NCBI RefSeq assembly: GCF_021432385.1
Contig: NZ_JAEACT010000003.1
Location: 806,001-870,000 of the forward strand
Reading direction: 5' to 3'
From: Clostridium hydrogenum
GTDB lineage: Bacteria; Bacillota; Clostridia; Clostridiales; Clostridiaceae
DNA: 64,000 nt
In this document: piece after piece, positions 1 through 8,549 of the stretch
How positions within the stretch are numbered: the first letter of the stretch is position 1
Layout of the letters: each line of letters starts with the position of its first letter
Translations under genes and position numbers: made by a program
The notes under the pieces: generated by a model
What the model was told of the DNA's origin: nothing
Databases searched by the model: none
What the model saw: the letters and a program-made list of their open reading frames with translations, nothing else

Positions 1-60
1 TGCAGCACTTGCAGTAACAGACTTAGCCTTTGGTCTATAGTTATTATTATTAACAGCCAT
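1..60 (-). CDS. N-terminal fragment of an unidentified protein, running off the window
   Basis: Twenty codons are visible, beginning MAVNNNNYRPKAKSV and open to the window edge. A GGGGAA ribosome site lies about nine bases upstream of the ATG at 60. The start MAV resembles that of the next gene upstream (MAVVKK), so the two may belong to one family or operon, but nothing more can be said from 20 residues. Confidence 0.5.
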   Translation of the reverse strand, partial: MAVNNNNYRPKAKSVTASAA

Positions 61-156
61 ACTTGTATTTCCCCTTTTCAATATATTTTTAGCATTTCTT
101 GTTGCAATATTATTATATTATTGTGCAATAATTTTGTTACTCTTTTTAACCAACAA

Positions 157-453
157 CTATGCTGGAGAATATGCTGTTATCCTGTAATAATAGCCTTTTC
201 CCCATAAAATCGGAACTCCATAAGAACCATCCTCTCGTGCAAAAGTCACTCCAATTTCTACTATTTGTATTGGATTTACATTAGTATTAATTTGTACTAT
301 ATCTATTGCTGCATCAGGCAAGGGCGTTCCATGAAAGGTGTAAACAACTCCTTTTAAAAATACATATTTATCATTTGGTAAAATAGCATTTTTAGTTATT
401 ACCTTTTTTTTTATTAATTCTTCCCTACATATTATTTTTTTTACTACTGCCAT
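157..453 (-). CDS. Small protein with a probable beta-sandwich (carboxypeptidase-regulatory-like) fold
   Basis: This is a 98-residue protein with no signal peptide or membrane segment. The middle reads like a carboxypeptidase-regulatory or Ig-like beta-sandwich: KGVVYTFHGTPLPDAAIDI, then a REDGSYGVPI turn, then GKGYYYRITAYSPA at the end. Domains of this type often decorate surface or spore proteins, but no function can be assigned here. The open frame extends ten codons further upstream. I chose the ATG at 453 because AAGGTGGAG sits about eight bases before it and because the neighbouring partial gene also starts MAV. Confidence 0.6.
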   Translation of the reverse strand: MAVVKKIICREELIKKKVITKNAILPNDKYVFLKGVVYTFHGTPLPDAAIDIVQINTNVNPIQIVEIGVTFAREDGSYGVPILWGKGYYYRITAYSPA

Positions 454-544
454 ATAAACTCCACCTTGTATAAGAATTTTCACTGTTTCTACATTAGTAT
501 ATTTTTTTTCAAACCTTATTGTTACATAATATGTGGGAAATCAT

Positions 545-906
545 ATACTAATATTGATACATTGCTTGAAAAATTGAAATTGCCAATATCAAATTCATCC
601 TTATAAATTACAATTTATCAAGCAGAGTACAGATGACAGAGTACAGAGTACAATGAATGATGATTTACCTTTCGCTTTGCTTAGGTAAATCTTAAACTTA
701 AATGGTTTCAGCTTCGCTGAACGCCATATACGGCGCGATTGCGTAAGCAATAACAAAATAAGTTTTTAGATTTTTCTACGCTTGCGGAGAAAAATCATCC
801 TTCGTTGTACTCTGAACTCTGTACTCCGTACTCTGAGTTAAATTGTAATTTAAAAGGAAAGAATTTGTATTTGCAACTTCAACTTTTCAACTGGTATATC
901 TATAAA
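545..906. repeat. Composite palindromic repeat, copy 1 (type A arms plus core)
   Basis: This fills most of the 475-base gap between the genes at 453 and 929. The outer arms (about 550-615 and 840-905) are imperfect inverted copies containing AAATTACAATTT / AAATTGTAATTT and end near GGTATATCTATA. Inside are tandem GAGTACA-type heptamers from about 624, mirrored as TGTACTCTG before 838. The core holds several hairpins: GATTTACC/GGTAAATC, TCAGCTTCGCTGA, GATTGCGTAAGCAAT and GATTTTTCT/AGAAAAATC. No transposase is present. Confidence 0.85.
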
Positions 907-928
907 ATATTATGTATGGAGAAGATAA

Positions 929-1384
929 ATGGCAAGATTAAACCCTCAAAAACTTTCAGTAGAATTTAGAGACGGTGTTACTCCTGTAAATCCTATTATT
1001 CCCAGGAGGTATACACTTACCCATTCTGATATAACTGCTGAGCTTTTTTTAACAATTGGATTAAAATATGCATATGATAAGACTACTTCTAAGAAGGATG
1101 AGGTTTTGGGTGAATGGATTAAAATAAGAAAAAATTATCTTTATTATATTCACTTACAGTTAGATGATGAGCTCGGCTACCTTGGAACAGCTATAAGAAA
1201 CTATATATTTGTACGAGAATTGCCACTTGCCTTAGAGGCTATAAGATATGGGGATAGAAAACTTTTTAGAGCACATCCTAGCTTAAATTATGCTCCAATA
1301 ATAGTATACTTTATGTCATCTAATCCTATATTTAATAGAATGGAAAACTGGGGAAACTTTATGCAGAGTACGGAGTACAGATGA
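929..1384 (+). CDS. Staygreen-family protein (SGR homologue)
   Basis: This 151-residue protein matches the bacterial staygreen family from memory: the N-terminus LNPQKLSVEFRDGVTP, then PRRYTLTHSDITAELFLTIG, and RELPLALEAIRYGDRKLF with APIIVYF near the end. Plant SGR removes magnesium from chlorophyll a. Clostridial homologues occur in organisms without chlorophyll, so their substrate is unclear. There is no signal peptide, so it is probably cytoplasmic. The last residues (QSTEYR and stop) are encoded by the start of a dispersed repeat at 1364, so the native C-terminus seems to have been replaced over a few codons. The gene stands alone on the plus strand, convergent with the radical SAM gene. 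A GGAGAAG site precedes the ATG. Confidence 0.85.
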   Translation: MARLNPQKLSVEFRDGVTPVNPIIPRRYTLTHSDITAELFLTIGLKYAYDKTTSKKDEVLGEWIKIRKNYLYYIHLQLDDELGYLGTAIRNYIFVRELPLALEAIRYGDRKLFRAHPSLNYAPIIVYFMSSNPIFNRMENWGNFMQSTEYR

Positions 1385-1575
1385 CAGAGTACAGTTAATG
1401 ATGATTTGCCTTTCTTACGTCAGGTAAATCTTAAACTTAACTGTTATCAGCTTCGCTGATAACAGTTATGACACGATTGCGTAAGCAGTCAAAAATAAGT
1501 TATAAGGTTTTCTGTAGCTTTGCTACAGAAAATCACCCTTAACTGTACTCTGTACTCTGTCATCTGTACTCTGCC
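1364..1575. repeat. Composite palindromic repeat, copy 2 (core only)
   Basis: GAGTACA-type heptamers at 1364-1395 are mirrored by TGTACTCTG units at 1540-1575. Between them lie the same hairpins as in copy 1, with a longer central one (ACTGTTATCAGC / GCTGATAACAGT). No clear outer arms are present. The element fills the space between two convergent genes, could act as a bidirectional terminator, and supplies the stop codon of the staygreen gene. Confidence 0.85.
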
Positions 1576-1583
1576 TTAAAGTA

Positions 1584-2966
1584 TTATCCTCTTGAAAATT
1601 TATCATTACCCTTTTCATCAAAAACTTCTTTCCAAGTTTTTTCTGCATATGGCTTAAATTCATGTGCACTTTTTGTTATCTTCTCATGGAATACTTCATC
1701 ATGAAGCATCTTTTCTGCACCAGAATCATCAGGCTTAGCTCCGGTTTCTTTACAAACATGACGAATAACCTCCGTATTATCTATCATCATACAAGGTCTT
1801 AGCATGTTTTTGTTATATGGTTGAATTGATCTTAATTTTTTAAAGAAAGGATCTCTAAATGCATCTATTAGATGCCTGCCTTTTAGGTTAACTGTTGAAA
1901 AATGAGAAAATACACATGGTTCAACATCTTCTTTAGAATTGACATGGAAATAGTATTTACCTGCAATACACCCTCCAATATATGGTGCATCGTTAAAGAA
2001 ATCTATTGTAAAATATGGTTTTGATGCCCTTATCTCTCTTGATCTTTTGCCGAGTAAATCTCTTTGCTCTCCTGTAAGCATCATATCAAAATCATTATCA
2101 TCTCCATTTACCGGCATGAATAAGAAATACCAGCTCATTTTTGAACCTTTTTCAATAAGCATGTCTGTAAATTCATCGCTTAATACAGTATTTATATTAG
2201 TCCTTGTTACCGCTGAAGATACACCAAACAAAATTCCTCTTTCATGAAGCAAATCCATAGCTTTCAAAACCTTTTTATAAGTTCCCTTACCTCTTCTTGC
2301 ATCTGTATCTTCTTCAAAGCCTTCAATAGAAAGCATAGGTATGACATTTCCACACTTCTTAAGCCTGTCTGCTATTTTATCATTCAAAAGAAGTCCACTA
2401 GTAAAAGGTGTAAACATTATATCATCATATTTTTCATATATATCCAGCAAGTAATCATTAAAAAATGGCTCTCCGCCAAGTATTATAATATAATAAATGC
2501 CAAGATCTCTTGCTTCTCCTATTATTCTCTCGACCTCTTCCGGTGGTATATCATCTTTTTTGCTAAAACTTGAAGCATAGCATCCCTTACAATGAAGTGG
2601 GCATCTCATGGATGGACTTATAAGCATAACAAAGGGGATTTTTGTATCTTCTTCATCCAAATATTTTTGTCTTTTGGGTCCAGCATACCAATTAGCATTA
2701 GCGAAAAAATTGGTAAAGAATTTCTTTAAACATTTAGTATCAGTAGTTTTTAAAATATCCTGAATAAAATCATGTTTAGTATTATCATTTTTGTAGTAAT
2801 TATAAACATGATCAATCTGCGCCAATGATGACTTATCCTTTGTTAAAAAGTGAATTGCATTAAATATCTTGTCAACATTTTCTTCCGGATTCTTATCTAG
2901 ATATTCAACAATCTTGTTAATAATTGTTTGCTTAGCTACTTTCTCCAAATTATCTTTTAACTCCAT
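1584..2966 (-). CDS. Radical SAM protein with extra C-terminal cysteines (tandem copy 1)
   Basis: This 460-residue protein carries a radical SAM cluster motif, C112-x3-C116-x2-C119 (RCPLHCKGCY), followed by the GGEPFF motif near 163. It therefore should bind a 4Fe-4S cluster and cleave S-adenosylmethionine. Further cysteines in the C-terminal part (GGCIAG, EPCVF, RPCMM, HVCKE) suggest a SPASM-like auxiliary cluster. The first 100 residues form a helical extension of unknown role. No precursor peptide gene lies nearby, so a peptide-maturase role is not supported. It is a near duplicate of the gene at 3271-4653. A GAGGAGG site precedes the ATG. Confidence 0.85.
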   Translation of the reverse strand: MELKDNLEKVAKQTIINKIVEYLDKNPEENVDKIFNAIHFLTKDKSSLAQIDHVYNYYKNDNTKHDFIQDILKTTDTKCLKKFFTNFFANANWYAGPKRQKYLDEEDTKIPFVMLISPSMRCPLHCKGCYASSFSKKDDIPPEEVERIIGEARDLGIYYIIILGGEPFFNDYLLDIYEKYDDIMFTPFTSGLLLNDKIADRLKKCGNVIPMLSIEGFEEDTDARRGKGTYKKVLKAMDLLHERGILFGVSSAVTRTNINTVLSDEFTDMLIEKGSKMSWYFLFMPVNGDDNDFDMMLTGEQRDLLGKRSREIRASKPYFTIDFFNDAPYIGGCIAGKYYFHVNSKEDVEPCVFSHFSTVNLKGRHLIDAFRDPFFKKLRSIQPYNKNMLRPCMMIDNTEVIRHVCKETGAKPDDSGAEKMLHDEVFHEKITKSAHEFKPYAEKTWKEVFDEKGNDKFSRG

Positions 2967-3209
2967 AAGTAATTCCTCCTCTTTAAGTAAATAAATACAG
3001 TATTTAATAGATAATTACATAGGTAATTGTAACTCGTTAATATTTTGCTTTCAAATGGTCTTACCACTATACCAATTGTTTATACCAAGAAAATTGTAGA
3101 ATATCTAAATATTTTACGTTTTTAGACATAATCTTTCACTAATTCGTTTTTTTAACTAATTCAAAATAATAATTCGTTTTCATTTCACCACAGAAAATCT
3201 TTTTATTGG
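2967..3209 (-). promoter_or_regulatory. Upstream region of radical SAM copy 1
   Basis: This AT-rich spacer contains, at about 3018-3065, a stretch (GGTAATTGTAACTCGTTAAT and onward) that resembles 5047-5090 upstream of the second copy (CACAATTGTAACTCTTTTGT). The conservation suggests a shared promoter or operator. I could not place -35 and -10 boxes with confidence. Confidence 0.35.
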
Positions 3210-3257
3210 GCTATGTTTTAAGTAAGTGTTGATTTTCACACTTATTTAAAACACAGC
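3210..3257. repeat. Palindrome family D, copy 1
   Basis: This is an inverted repeat with arms of about 20 bases (GCTATGTTTTAAGTAAGTGT against CACTTATTTAAAACACAGC) and a short loop. A nearly identical palindrome occurs at 46697-46746. Here it sits 13 bases beyond the stop of radical SAM copy 2, where it could act as a terminator on the minus strand. Confidence 0.75.
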
Positions 3258-3270
3258 ATTTTATTTTGTA

Positions 3271-4653
3271 TTATCCTCTTGAAAAATTATCATTTCCCTT
3301 TTCATTAAAAACTTCTTTCCAAGCTTTTTCTGCATATGGTTTAAACTCTTCTGCACTTTTTGTTATCTTTTCATGAAATTCTTTATCATGCAGCATCTTT
3401 TCTGCACCATTATCATCAGGTTTAGCTCCTGTTTCTTTACAAACATGAAGTATAACATCTGTATTATCTATCATCATACAAGGTCTTAACATATTCTTGT
3501 TATATGGTTGAATTGATCTTAATTTCTTAAAGAAAGGATCTCTGAATGCATCTATTAGATGCCTACCTTTTAGATTGACTGTTGAAAAATGAGAAAATAT
3601 ACATGGTTCAACATCTTCTTTGGAATTGACGTGGAAATAGTATTTACCTGCAATACACCCTCCGACATATGGTGCATCGTTAAAGAAATCTATTGTAAAA
3701 TATGGCTTTGATGCTCTTATTTCTCTTGATCTTTTGCCTAGTAAATCTCTTTGCTCTGCTGTAAGCATCATATCAAAATCATTATCTTCTCCATTTACTG
3801 GCATAAATAAGAAATACCAACTCATTTTTGAACCTTTTTCAATGAGCATATCTGTAAATTCATCGCTTAATACTGTATTTATGTTAGTTCTTGTAACCGC
3901 TGAAGATACTCCAAACAAGATTCCTCTTTCATGAAGCAGCTCCATAGCTTTCAAAACTTTTTTATATGTTCCCTTACCTCTTCTTGCATCGGTATCTTCT
4001 TCAAAACCTTCAATTGAAAGCATAGGTATGACATTTCCACATTTTTTAAGCCTGTCTGCTATTTTATCATTCAAAAGAAGTCCACTTGTAAAAGGCGTAA
4101 AGGTTACATCATCATATTTTTCATATATATCTAGCAAGTAATCATTAAAAAATGGCTCTCCGCCAAGTATTATAATATAATAAATCCCGAGATCTCTTGC
4201 TTCCCCTATTATTCTATCGACTTCTTCAGGTGGTATATCATCTTTTTTGCTAAAACTTGAAGCATAGCATCCCTTACAATGAAGTGGACATCTCATGGAT
4301 GGGCTTATTAGCATAACAAATGGAATTTTTGTATCCTCTTTGTCTAGATATTTTTGCCTTTTGGGTCCGGCATACCAATTAGCATTAGCGAAAAAATTAG
4401 TAAAGAATTTCTTTAAACATTTAGTATCAGTATTTTTTAAAATATCCTGAATAAAATCATGTTTAGTACTGTCATTTTTATAGTAACTATAAACATGGTC
4501 AATCTGTGCTAAAGCTGACTTATCCTTTGTTAAAAATCGAATTGCATTAAATATCTTGTCAACATTTTCTTCCGGATTCTTATCTAGATATTCAACAATT
4601 TTATTGATAATTGTTTGCTTAGCTGCTCTCTCCAAATTTTCCTTCAATTCCAT
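3271..4653 (-). CDS. Radical SAM protein with extra C-terminal cysteines (tandem copy 2)
   Basis: This 460-residue protein is about 93% identical by eye to the product of 1584-2966. All the cluster cysteines (RCPLHCKGCY at 111-120), GGEPFF and the later GGCIAG, EPCIF, RPCMM and HVCKE cysteines are kept, so both copies look functional. An ATG seven codons further upstream overlaps the purine-rich GGGGGAAG ribosome site, so I start at 4653, matching the paralogue's length. The two copies lie head to tail, which suggests local duplication. A repeat element (4698-5013) separates this gene from the sequence that matches its paralogue's upstream region. Confidence 0.85.
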   Translation of the reverse strand: MELKENLERAAKQTIINKIVEYLDKNPEENVDKIFNAIRFLTKDKSALAQIDHVYSYYKNDSTKHDFIQDILKNTDTKCLKKFFTNFFANANWYAGPKRQKYLDKEDTKIPFVMLISPSMRCPLHCKGCYASSFSKKDDIPPEEVDRIIGEARDLGIYYIIILGGEPFFNDYLLDIYEKYDDVTFTPFTSGLLLNDKIADRLKKCGNVIPMLSIEGFEEDTDARRGKGTYKKVLKAMELLHERGILFGVSSAVTRTNINTVLSDEFTDMLIEKGSKMSWYFLFMPVNGEDNDFDMMLTAEQRDLLGKRSREIRASKPYFTIDFFNDAPYVGGCIAGKYYFHVNSKEDVEPCIFSHFSTVNLKGRHLIDAFRDPFFKKLRSIQPYNKNMLRPCMMIDNTDVILHVCKETGAKPDDNGAEKMLHDKEFHEKITKSAEEFKPYAEKAWKEVFNEKGNDNFSRG

Positions 4654-4697
4654 AAATAATTCTTCCCCCTTCATATAATGTAATCATATCAGGGAAT

Positions 4698-5013
4698 GTT
4701 GCACTAAATTATTTTATGCATAAAGCTTAAATATAGCGAACACTTATTCAAAGTACAAAGTATAAAGTACAGAGTACAAAGAAGGATGATTTACCTTTCC
4801 TTGCGTCAGGTAAATCTTAAACTTAACTGTTGTTAGCTTCGCTGACAGCAGTGTGATGCGATTGCGTAAGCAATCAAAAATAAGTTATAAGATTTTCTGT
4901 AGCAAAGCGGAAGAAAATCATCATTCACTGTACTTTGTACTCTGTACTCTGTACTTTGATTAAAGCTTCGCAATAATTTTAAATTACATATTAAGCAATC
5001 TTAGTGCACCAAC
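4698..5013. repeat. Composite palindromic repeat, copy 3 (type B arms plus core)
   Basis: The ends mirror each other: GTTGCACTAA at 4698 and TTAGTGCACCAAC ending at 5013. Inside these are type B arms (ATATAGCGAA near 4732, TTCGCAATAATTTTAAATTA near 4975), AAGTACA/GAGTACA heptamers from about 4758 and 4945, and the multi-hairpin core. The termini are the best defined of any copy and look like the limits of an inserted unit. Confidence 0.8.
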
Positions 5014-5162
5014 CCTCTTATCAATTATTTACCATTATATACACAATTGTAACTCTTTTGTAATTTACTTTCAATTACTATTATAATTATGTATATCAGC
5101 TATGAAAAATGTGTAATATGAAATAGTATATTAGAAAAATATATGTGTAAGGGAGCTATAAC

Positions 5163-5290
5163 CAGAGTACAGCTGACAGAGTACAGTGTACAGTGAAGGA
5201 TGATTTTCTTCCACTTTGCTTCAGAAAATCTTAAAACTTATTTTTTGATTACTTACGCAATCGCGACATAAATGTTCGCAATAATTTTAG
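5163..5290. repeat. Composite palindromic repeat, copy 4 (truncated, opposite orientation)
   Basis: GAGTACA-type heptamers (5163-5195) lead into one core hairpin (GATTTTCTTC / CAGAAAATC) and a GATTACTTACGCAATC hairpin. The copy then passes straight to a type B arm (TTCGCAATAATTTTAGATTT) that contains the stop codon of the chemoreceptor gene at 5287. The other half of the core and the second heptamer array are missing. Confidence 0.75.
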
Positions 5291-7281
5291 ATTTTAAATT
5301 TATTTACTGCTTCAAGCATTTCCTTAGTTGAGTTATTAAGTGTTAATGCTGATGCTGCAACTTCTTCTGTTGAAGCATTCATTTCTTCTGAAGATGCAGA
5401 AATTTCCTCAGCGGAAGCTGAAACCTCAGTTGAAACTGACGAAACATCATTTACATTATTTAAAATATTGTTTTTATCTTTATCTATATCTTCAGCTGAA
5501 TTTTTCACTATTTCAATCTTTGGAATTACATCATTTACTGCTTCTATAATTTTTTCAAAAGCTGCTATAGAACTATTTATAATTTTAACCTGACCTATTA
5601 ATTCATCATCCATCTTAACAGAATCCTCAACTATAACATCTGTATTCTGCGATATTTCATTAACTAATTTATTAATCTCTCCTGCAGATTCTTGTGATTG
5701 TTCAGCGAGTTTTCTAATTTCATCCGCTACCACTGCAAAACCTTTTCCAGCTTCACCTGCCCTCGCTGCTTCAATGGCTGCATTTAATGCTAATAAATTT
5801 GTTTGCTCTGCAATATCATTTATCATATTGGTAATTTCATTTATTTTATTCACATTTTTTCCAAGACCAATAATTTTTTTACTAAAAGCTTTAAAGGAAC
5901 CGCCAACTTTTGTCACCGATTTATTTAATCTTAACATTTCACTGCTGCTATCCTTTGCCTTTAAATCTATTTTTCTAGCACTAGTATCTACAGCTTGTAT
6001 TCCATCAGCCATCTCTGATAACTTATCACTAAATTTATCAAGTATTTCAGTTACATTCATCAAATTTTCAGCCTGAGAACTTGTACCTTTTGCAACTTCA
6101 CTTATTGCTTCAGTAACATTTTGTGAAGAGCTTGCCATTTCTTCTGATACTGATGCTAAGTTTTCTGATTGCTCATCAATATTTTGAGAATTTACTTTTA
6201 TCTTGCTAATCGTTACTTTTAATGACTCTTGCATCATTTTCATTGAATGTGTCATATTTCCTATTTCATCTTTAAATTGAAAATATTTAGGCGAAACCTC
6301 TTTTGATAAATCACCTTCCGCTAATAATTCTAAATGTTTTGAAGTTGACTTTATACCTTTAGATATACTACTAGCAATGATATAAACTATTATTGCTCCT
6401 ATTAATATAAATAGTATAGAAAATCCTACAACAGAAATCTTTAAACTATTAAGTTGCGACAATATTTCATCTCTAGGTACAGCAATTGCTACAGACCATC
6501 CCAATCCCTTAACTGGGGCATAGGCTACAAATTTATCAGTTCCATTATAAACATATTCATCTAATCCTTTTTTTCCTAATGTCATTTGCTTCTCAATATC
6601 TGCCAATTTTTGCAATTTAGAATTCTTTTTTAACTCATTAAACACATTATACATGTTTGTAACCATAGTTTTGTCTGTGTGAGCAATAGTTGTCCCATCC
6701 TTTGATATCATAAAAGCATTACCCGTTTGGCCAACTTTTACCTGACTAACCAATCCTGTCAAATTTTCTCCATCTTTTATTTGAATCAATACCCCTACAA
6801 TTTCATTGTTATTTTTAATAGGAACAGCATAAACAACTACTAATTTTCCATCAGCTTTACTTATTATTGGATCTGATACATTACTTATCCCTTCCAACGC
6901 TTTTTTAAAATATGCTCTGCCGCTGATATCCTTAGTCGTTCCATCTGAATATTTGCAAATTCCATTTTTACTGACAATAGCCATATCATTGCTTTTAGTT
7001 CTCTTAATTTCATTTAAAAGTACTGCTCTTTTGCTTTCCCATGAGTTATTAATATCATATATTTCAGGTCGTGCTGCAACAGCTTCCACTGCATTTAATT
7101 TTTCTTCAACTCTTCCTTGAACACTGCTTGCTGTTTCTATTGCAATTTCCGGAAGCGTTTTACTCAAATTACCTTCAAGTGCACTTTTGGAATTTATAAA
7201 TGAAATCACACTTAAACCTATACACACACCTAATACTAATAAACCTAAAAATACCATTAACTTTGTCTTTATGCTTTTCAT
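5287..7281 (-). CDS. Methyl-accepting chemotaxis protein with extracellular Cache domain
   Basis: This 664-residue transmembrane chemoreceptor has an N-terminal membrane helix (about 8-30), an extracellular dCache-type sensor (about 36-275), a second membrane helix (about 281-304), a HAMP linker and a cytoplasmic signalling domain. The highly conserved hairpin tip is intact ([20 protein letters not shown], then [18 protein letters not shown]). It would relay ligand binding to CheA/CheW. The ligand is unknown. Its closest visible relative is the chemoreceptor at 11011-13014, with the ABC operon and a small gene between them. AGGGGGAG lies just before the ATG. No CheW-binding pentapeptide or other che gene is nearby. 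Confidence 0.92.
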   Translation of the reverse strand: MKSIKTKLMVFLGLLVLGVCIGLSVISFINSKSALEGNLSKTLPEIAIETASSVQGRVEEKLNAVEAVAARPEIYDINNSWESKRAVLLNEIKRTKSNDMAIVSKNGICKYSDGTTKDISGRAYFKKALEGISNVSDPIISKADGKLVVVYAVPIKNNNEIVGVLIQIKDGENLTGLVSQVKVGQTGNAFMISKDGTTIAHTDKTMVTNMYNVFNELKKNSKLQKLADIEKQMTLGKKGLDEYVYNGTDKFVAYAPVKGLGWSVAIAVPRDEILSQLNSLKISVVGFSILFILIGAIIVYIIASSISKGIKSTSKHLELLAEGDLSKEVSPKYFQFKDEIGNMTHSMKMMQESLKVTISKIKVNSQNIDEQSENLASVSEEMASSSQNVTEAISEVAKGTSSQAENLMNVTEILDKFSDKLSEMADGIQAVDTSARKIDLKAKDSSSEMLRLNKSVTKVGGSFKAFSKKIIGLGKNVNKINEITNMINDIAEQTNLLALNAAIEAARAGEAGKGFAVVADEIRKLAEQSQESAGEINKLVNEISQNTDVIVEDSVKMDDELIGQVKIINSSIAAFEKIIEAVNDVIPKIEIVKNSAEDIDKDKNNILNNVNDVSSVSTEVSASAEEISASSEEMNASTEEVAASALTLNNSTKEMLEAVNKFKI

Positions 7282-7461
7282 ATTTTCTCCCCCTAATTGT
7301 CTACAATTATCTATATTTTTCCTCTGTATTATATCATATAGTATTTAATTGTGTCATATGCGGCATATTAGTGTAATATATTGGTGAATACGTTTCTTTA
7401 AAACTTTTTCCCCCATAAATAAAAACAAGACGAAGATTTCCCTCCGCCTTAAAACATTTAT

Positions 7462-7797
7462 TATATATATTCAACTTGAAACAGCGAAATTGCAAATATG
7501 AAGTATATCCTGTTAAATTACAATTTTTGAAGCAGAGTACAAAGTACAAAGAAGGATGATTTACCTTTCGTTTTACTCAGGCAAATCTTAAACTTAAATG
7601 GTGTCAGCTTCGCTGAGCACCATCAGTGGCGCGATTGCGCAGCAATAAAAAAATAAGTTTTCAGATTTTTCGTAGTGCTAACGGAGAAAAATCGTCCTTC
7701 ATTGTACTCTGTACTCTGTACTTTGTACTCTGAGTTAAATCGTAATTTGTTAGGATAAACTTCAAACTTGCAATTTTCAAGTTGTCTATCTATAGAA
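7462..7797. repeat. Composite palindromic repeat, copy 5 (type A arms plus core)
   Basis: The left arm starts near TCAACTTGAAACAGCGAAATT and includes TTAAATTACAATTT. The right arm includes AAATCGTAATTTG and ends GTTGTCTATCTATAGAA. GAGTACA/AAGTACA heptamers and the core hairpins lie between. This element occupies most of the 515-base gap 7282-7797; the rest of the gap (7282-7461) shows no gene. Confidence 0.85.
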
Positions 7798-7884
7798 TTA
7801 TTTATGCTTTCTTAGTATATTAAATATTCTGCTAATTACAGCTACCATAACTAAAAAACCTATAAGAAAAATAAAAGTTTTCAT
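7798..7884 (-). CDS. 28-residue single-pass membrane peptide
   Basis: The short ORF reads MKTFIFLIGFLVMVAVIS and ends with a basic tail RIFNILRKHK. It is one hydrophobic helix followed by positive charges, the layout of a small membrane protein. A GGGGGAAATTCAA ribosome site precedes the ATG at 7884, and the gene lies 17 bases after the ABC permease stop, so it is probably the last gene of that operon. It may be a small subunit or regulator of the exporter; this is inference. The stop abuts the arm of a repeat element. Confidence 0.55.
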   Translation of the reverse strand: MKTFIFLIGFLVMVAVISRIFNILRKHK

Positions 7885-7901
7885 TTGAATTTCCCCCTAA
7901 A

Positions 7902-8549
7902 TTAAAGATCTTTTTTCGAATAAATATTGATTGACAAGGTCATAGAGATAAGCGTAATTATTAAAGTAATAATATAAGGTCCTAAATTTTGTACTATACT
8001 TGGCAATGAAGTGATATACTGAAAATTAATATTACTAGCTTGAAGCCACTTGGATATATATCCTCCAGTAATTGGTATAATGCAAATAATTATAACTAAT
8101 ATATTTCTTAATTTTATAAAGCCAAATCTATACAAAGCAGGTATAACAATATCAAAAAAAATAGCTACAATTAAAAGCGATATTCCAATTTCAAAAATAT
8201 TTATTTTAATCATATTAACAGGCGCCATAAATGATACAATTGAATAAATAATACAGCTACAAATAAAAATTACAAAAACAAATAAATACTTTGCTTTTAC
8301 TAATGTTTTTCGCGTATATGGACTCGTACAAAGCAATACTGAGCCTTTATATTTATCCTCAAGCTGCCATACCATACTATTTAATACATATTCGAGTATA
8401 ATTACAGTCATAAAAAATCCTAAAATTGCAGTGTTACCTCTTGAATAAATATTAACGAGGATTGGTTCAACAATTATAAAGGCTACGAACATAAGCATAT
8501 ATCTTTTTATTAATAAAAAATCCTTTTTTATAATACTAAGCAGCATCAT
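7902..8549 (-). CDS. ABC-2 type transporter permease
   Basis: This 215-residue integral membrane protein has about six hydrophobic segments and the general layout of a short ABC-2 permease (MLLSIIKKDFLLIKRYML start; a VWQLEDKYKGSVLLCTSPY loop typical of these proteins). It would form the membrane channel for the ATPase encoded just upstream, whose stop codon overlaps this start by 14 bases. Substrate is not evident. YtrA-regulated transporters of this design are often linked to cell-envelope stress or antimicrobial export, which is only suggestive here. Confidence 0.8.
   Translation of the reverse strand: MMLLSIIKKDFLLIKRYMLMFVAFIIVEPILVNIYSRGNTAILGFFMTVIILEYVLNSMVWQLEDKYKGSVLLCTSPYTRKTLVKAKYLFVFVIFICSCIIYSIVSFMAPVNMIKINIFEIGISLLIVAIFFDIVIPALYRFGFIKLRNILVIIICIIPITGGYISKWLQASNINFQYITSLPSIVQNLGPYIITLIITLISMTLSINIYSKKDL

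Noticed and set aside
2047..2573. Plus-strand open frames inside the radical SAM and many other genes
   Set aside because: They are antisense shadows of conserved minus-strand genes without ribosome sites.
7334..7549. 71-residue open frame on the minus strand after the first chemoreceptor gene
   Set aside because: It runs into a repeat element, has no ribosome site and no protein-like pattern.
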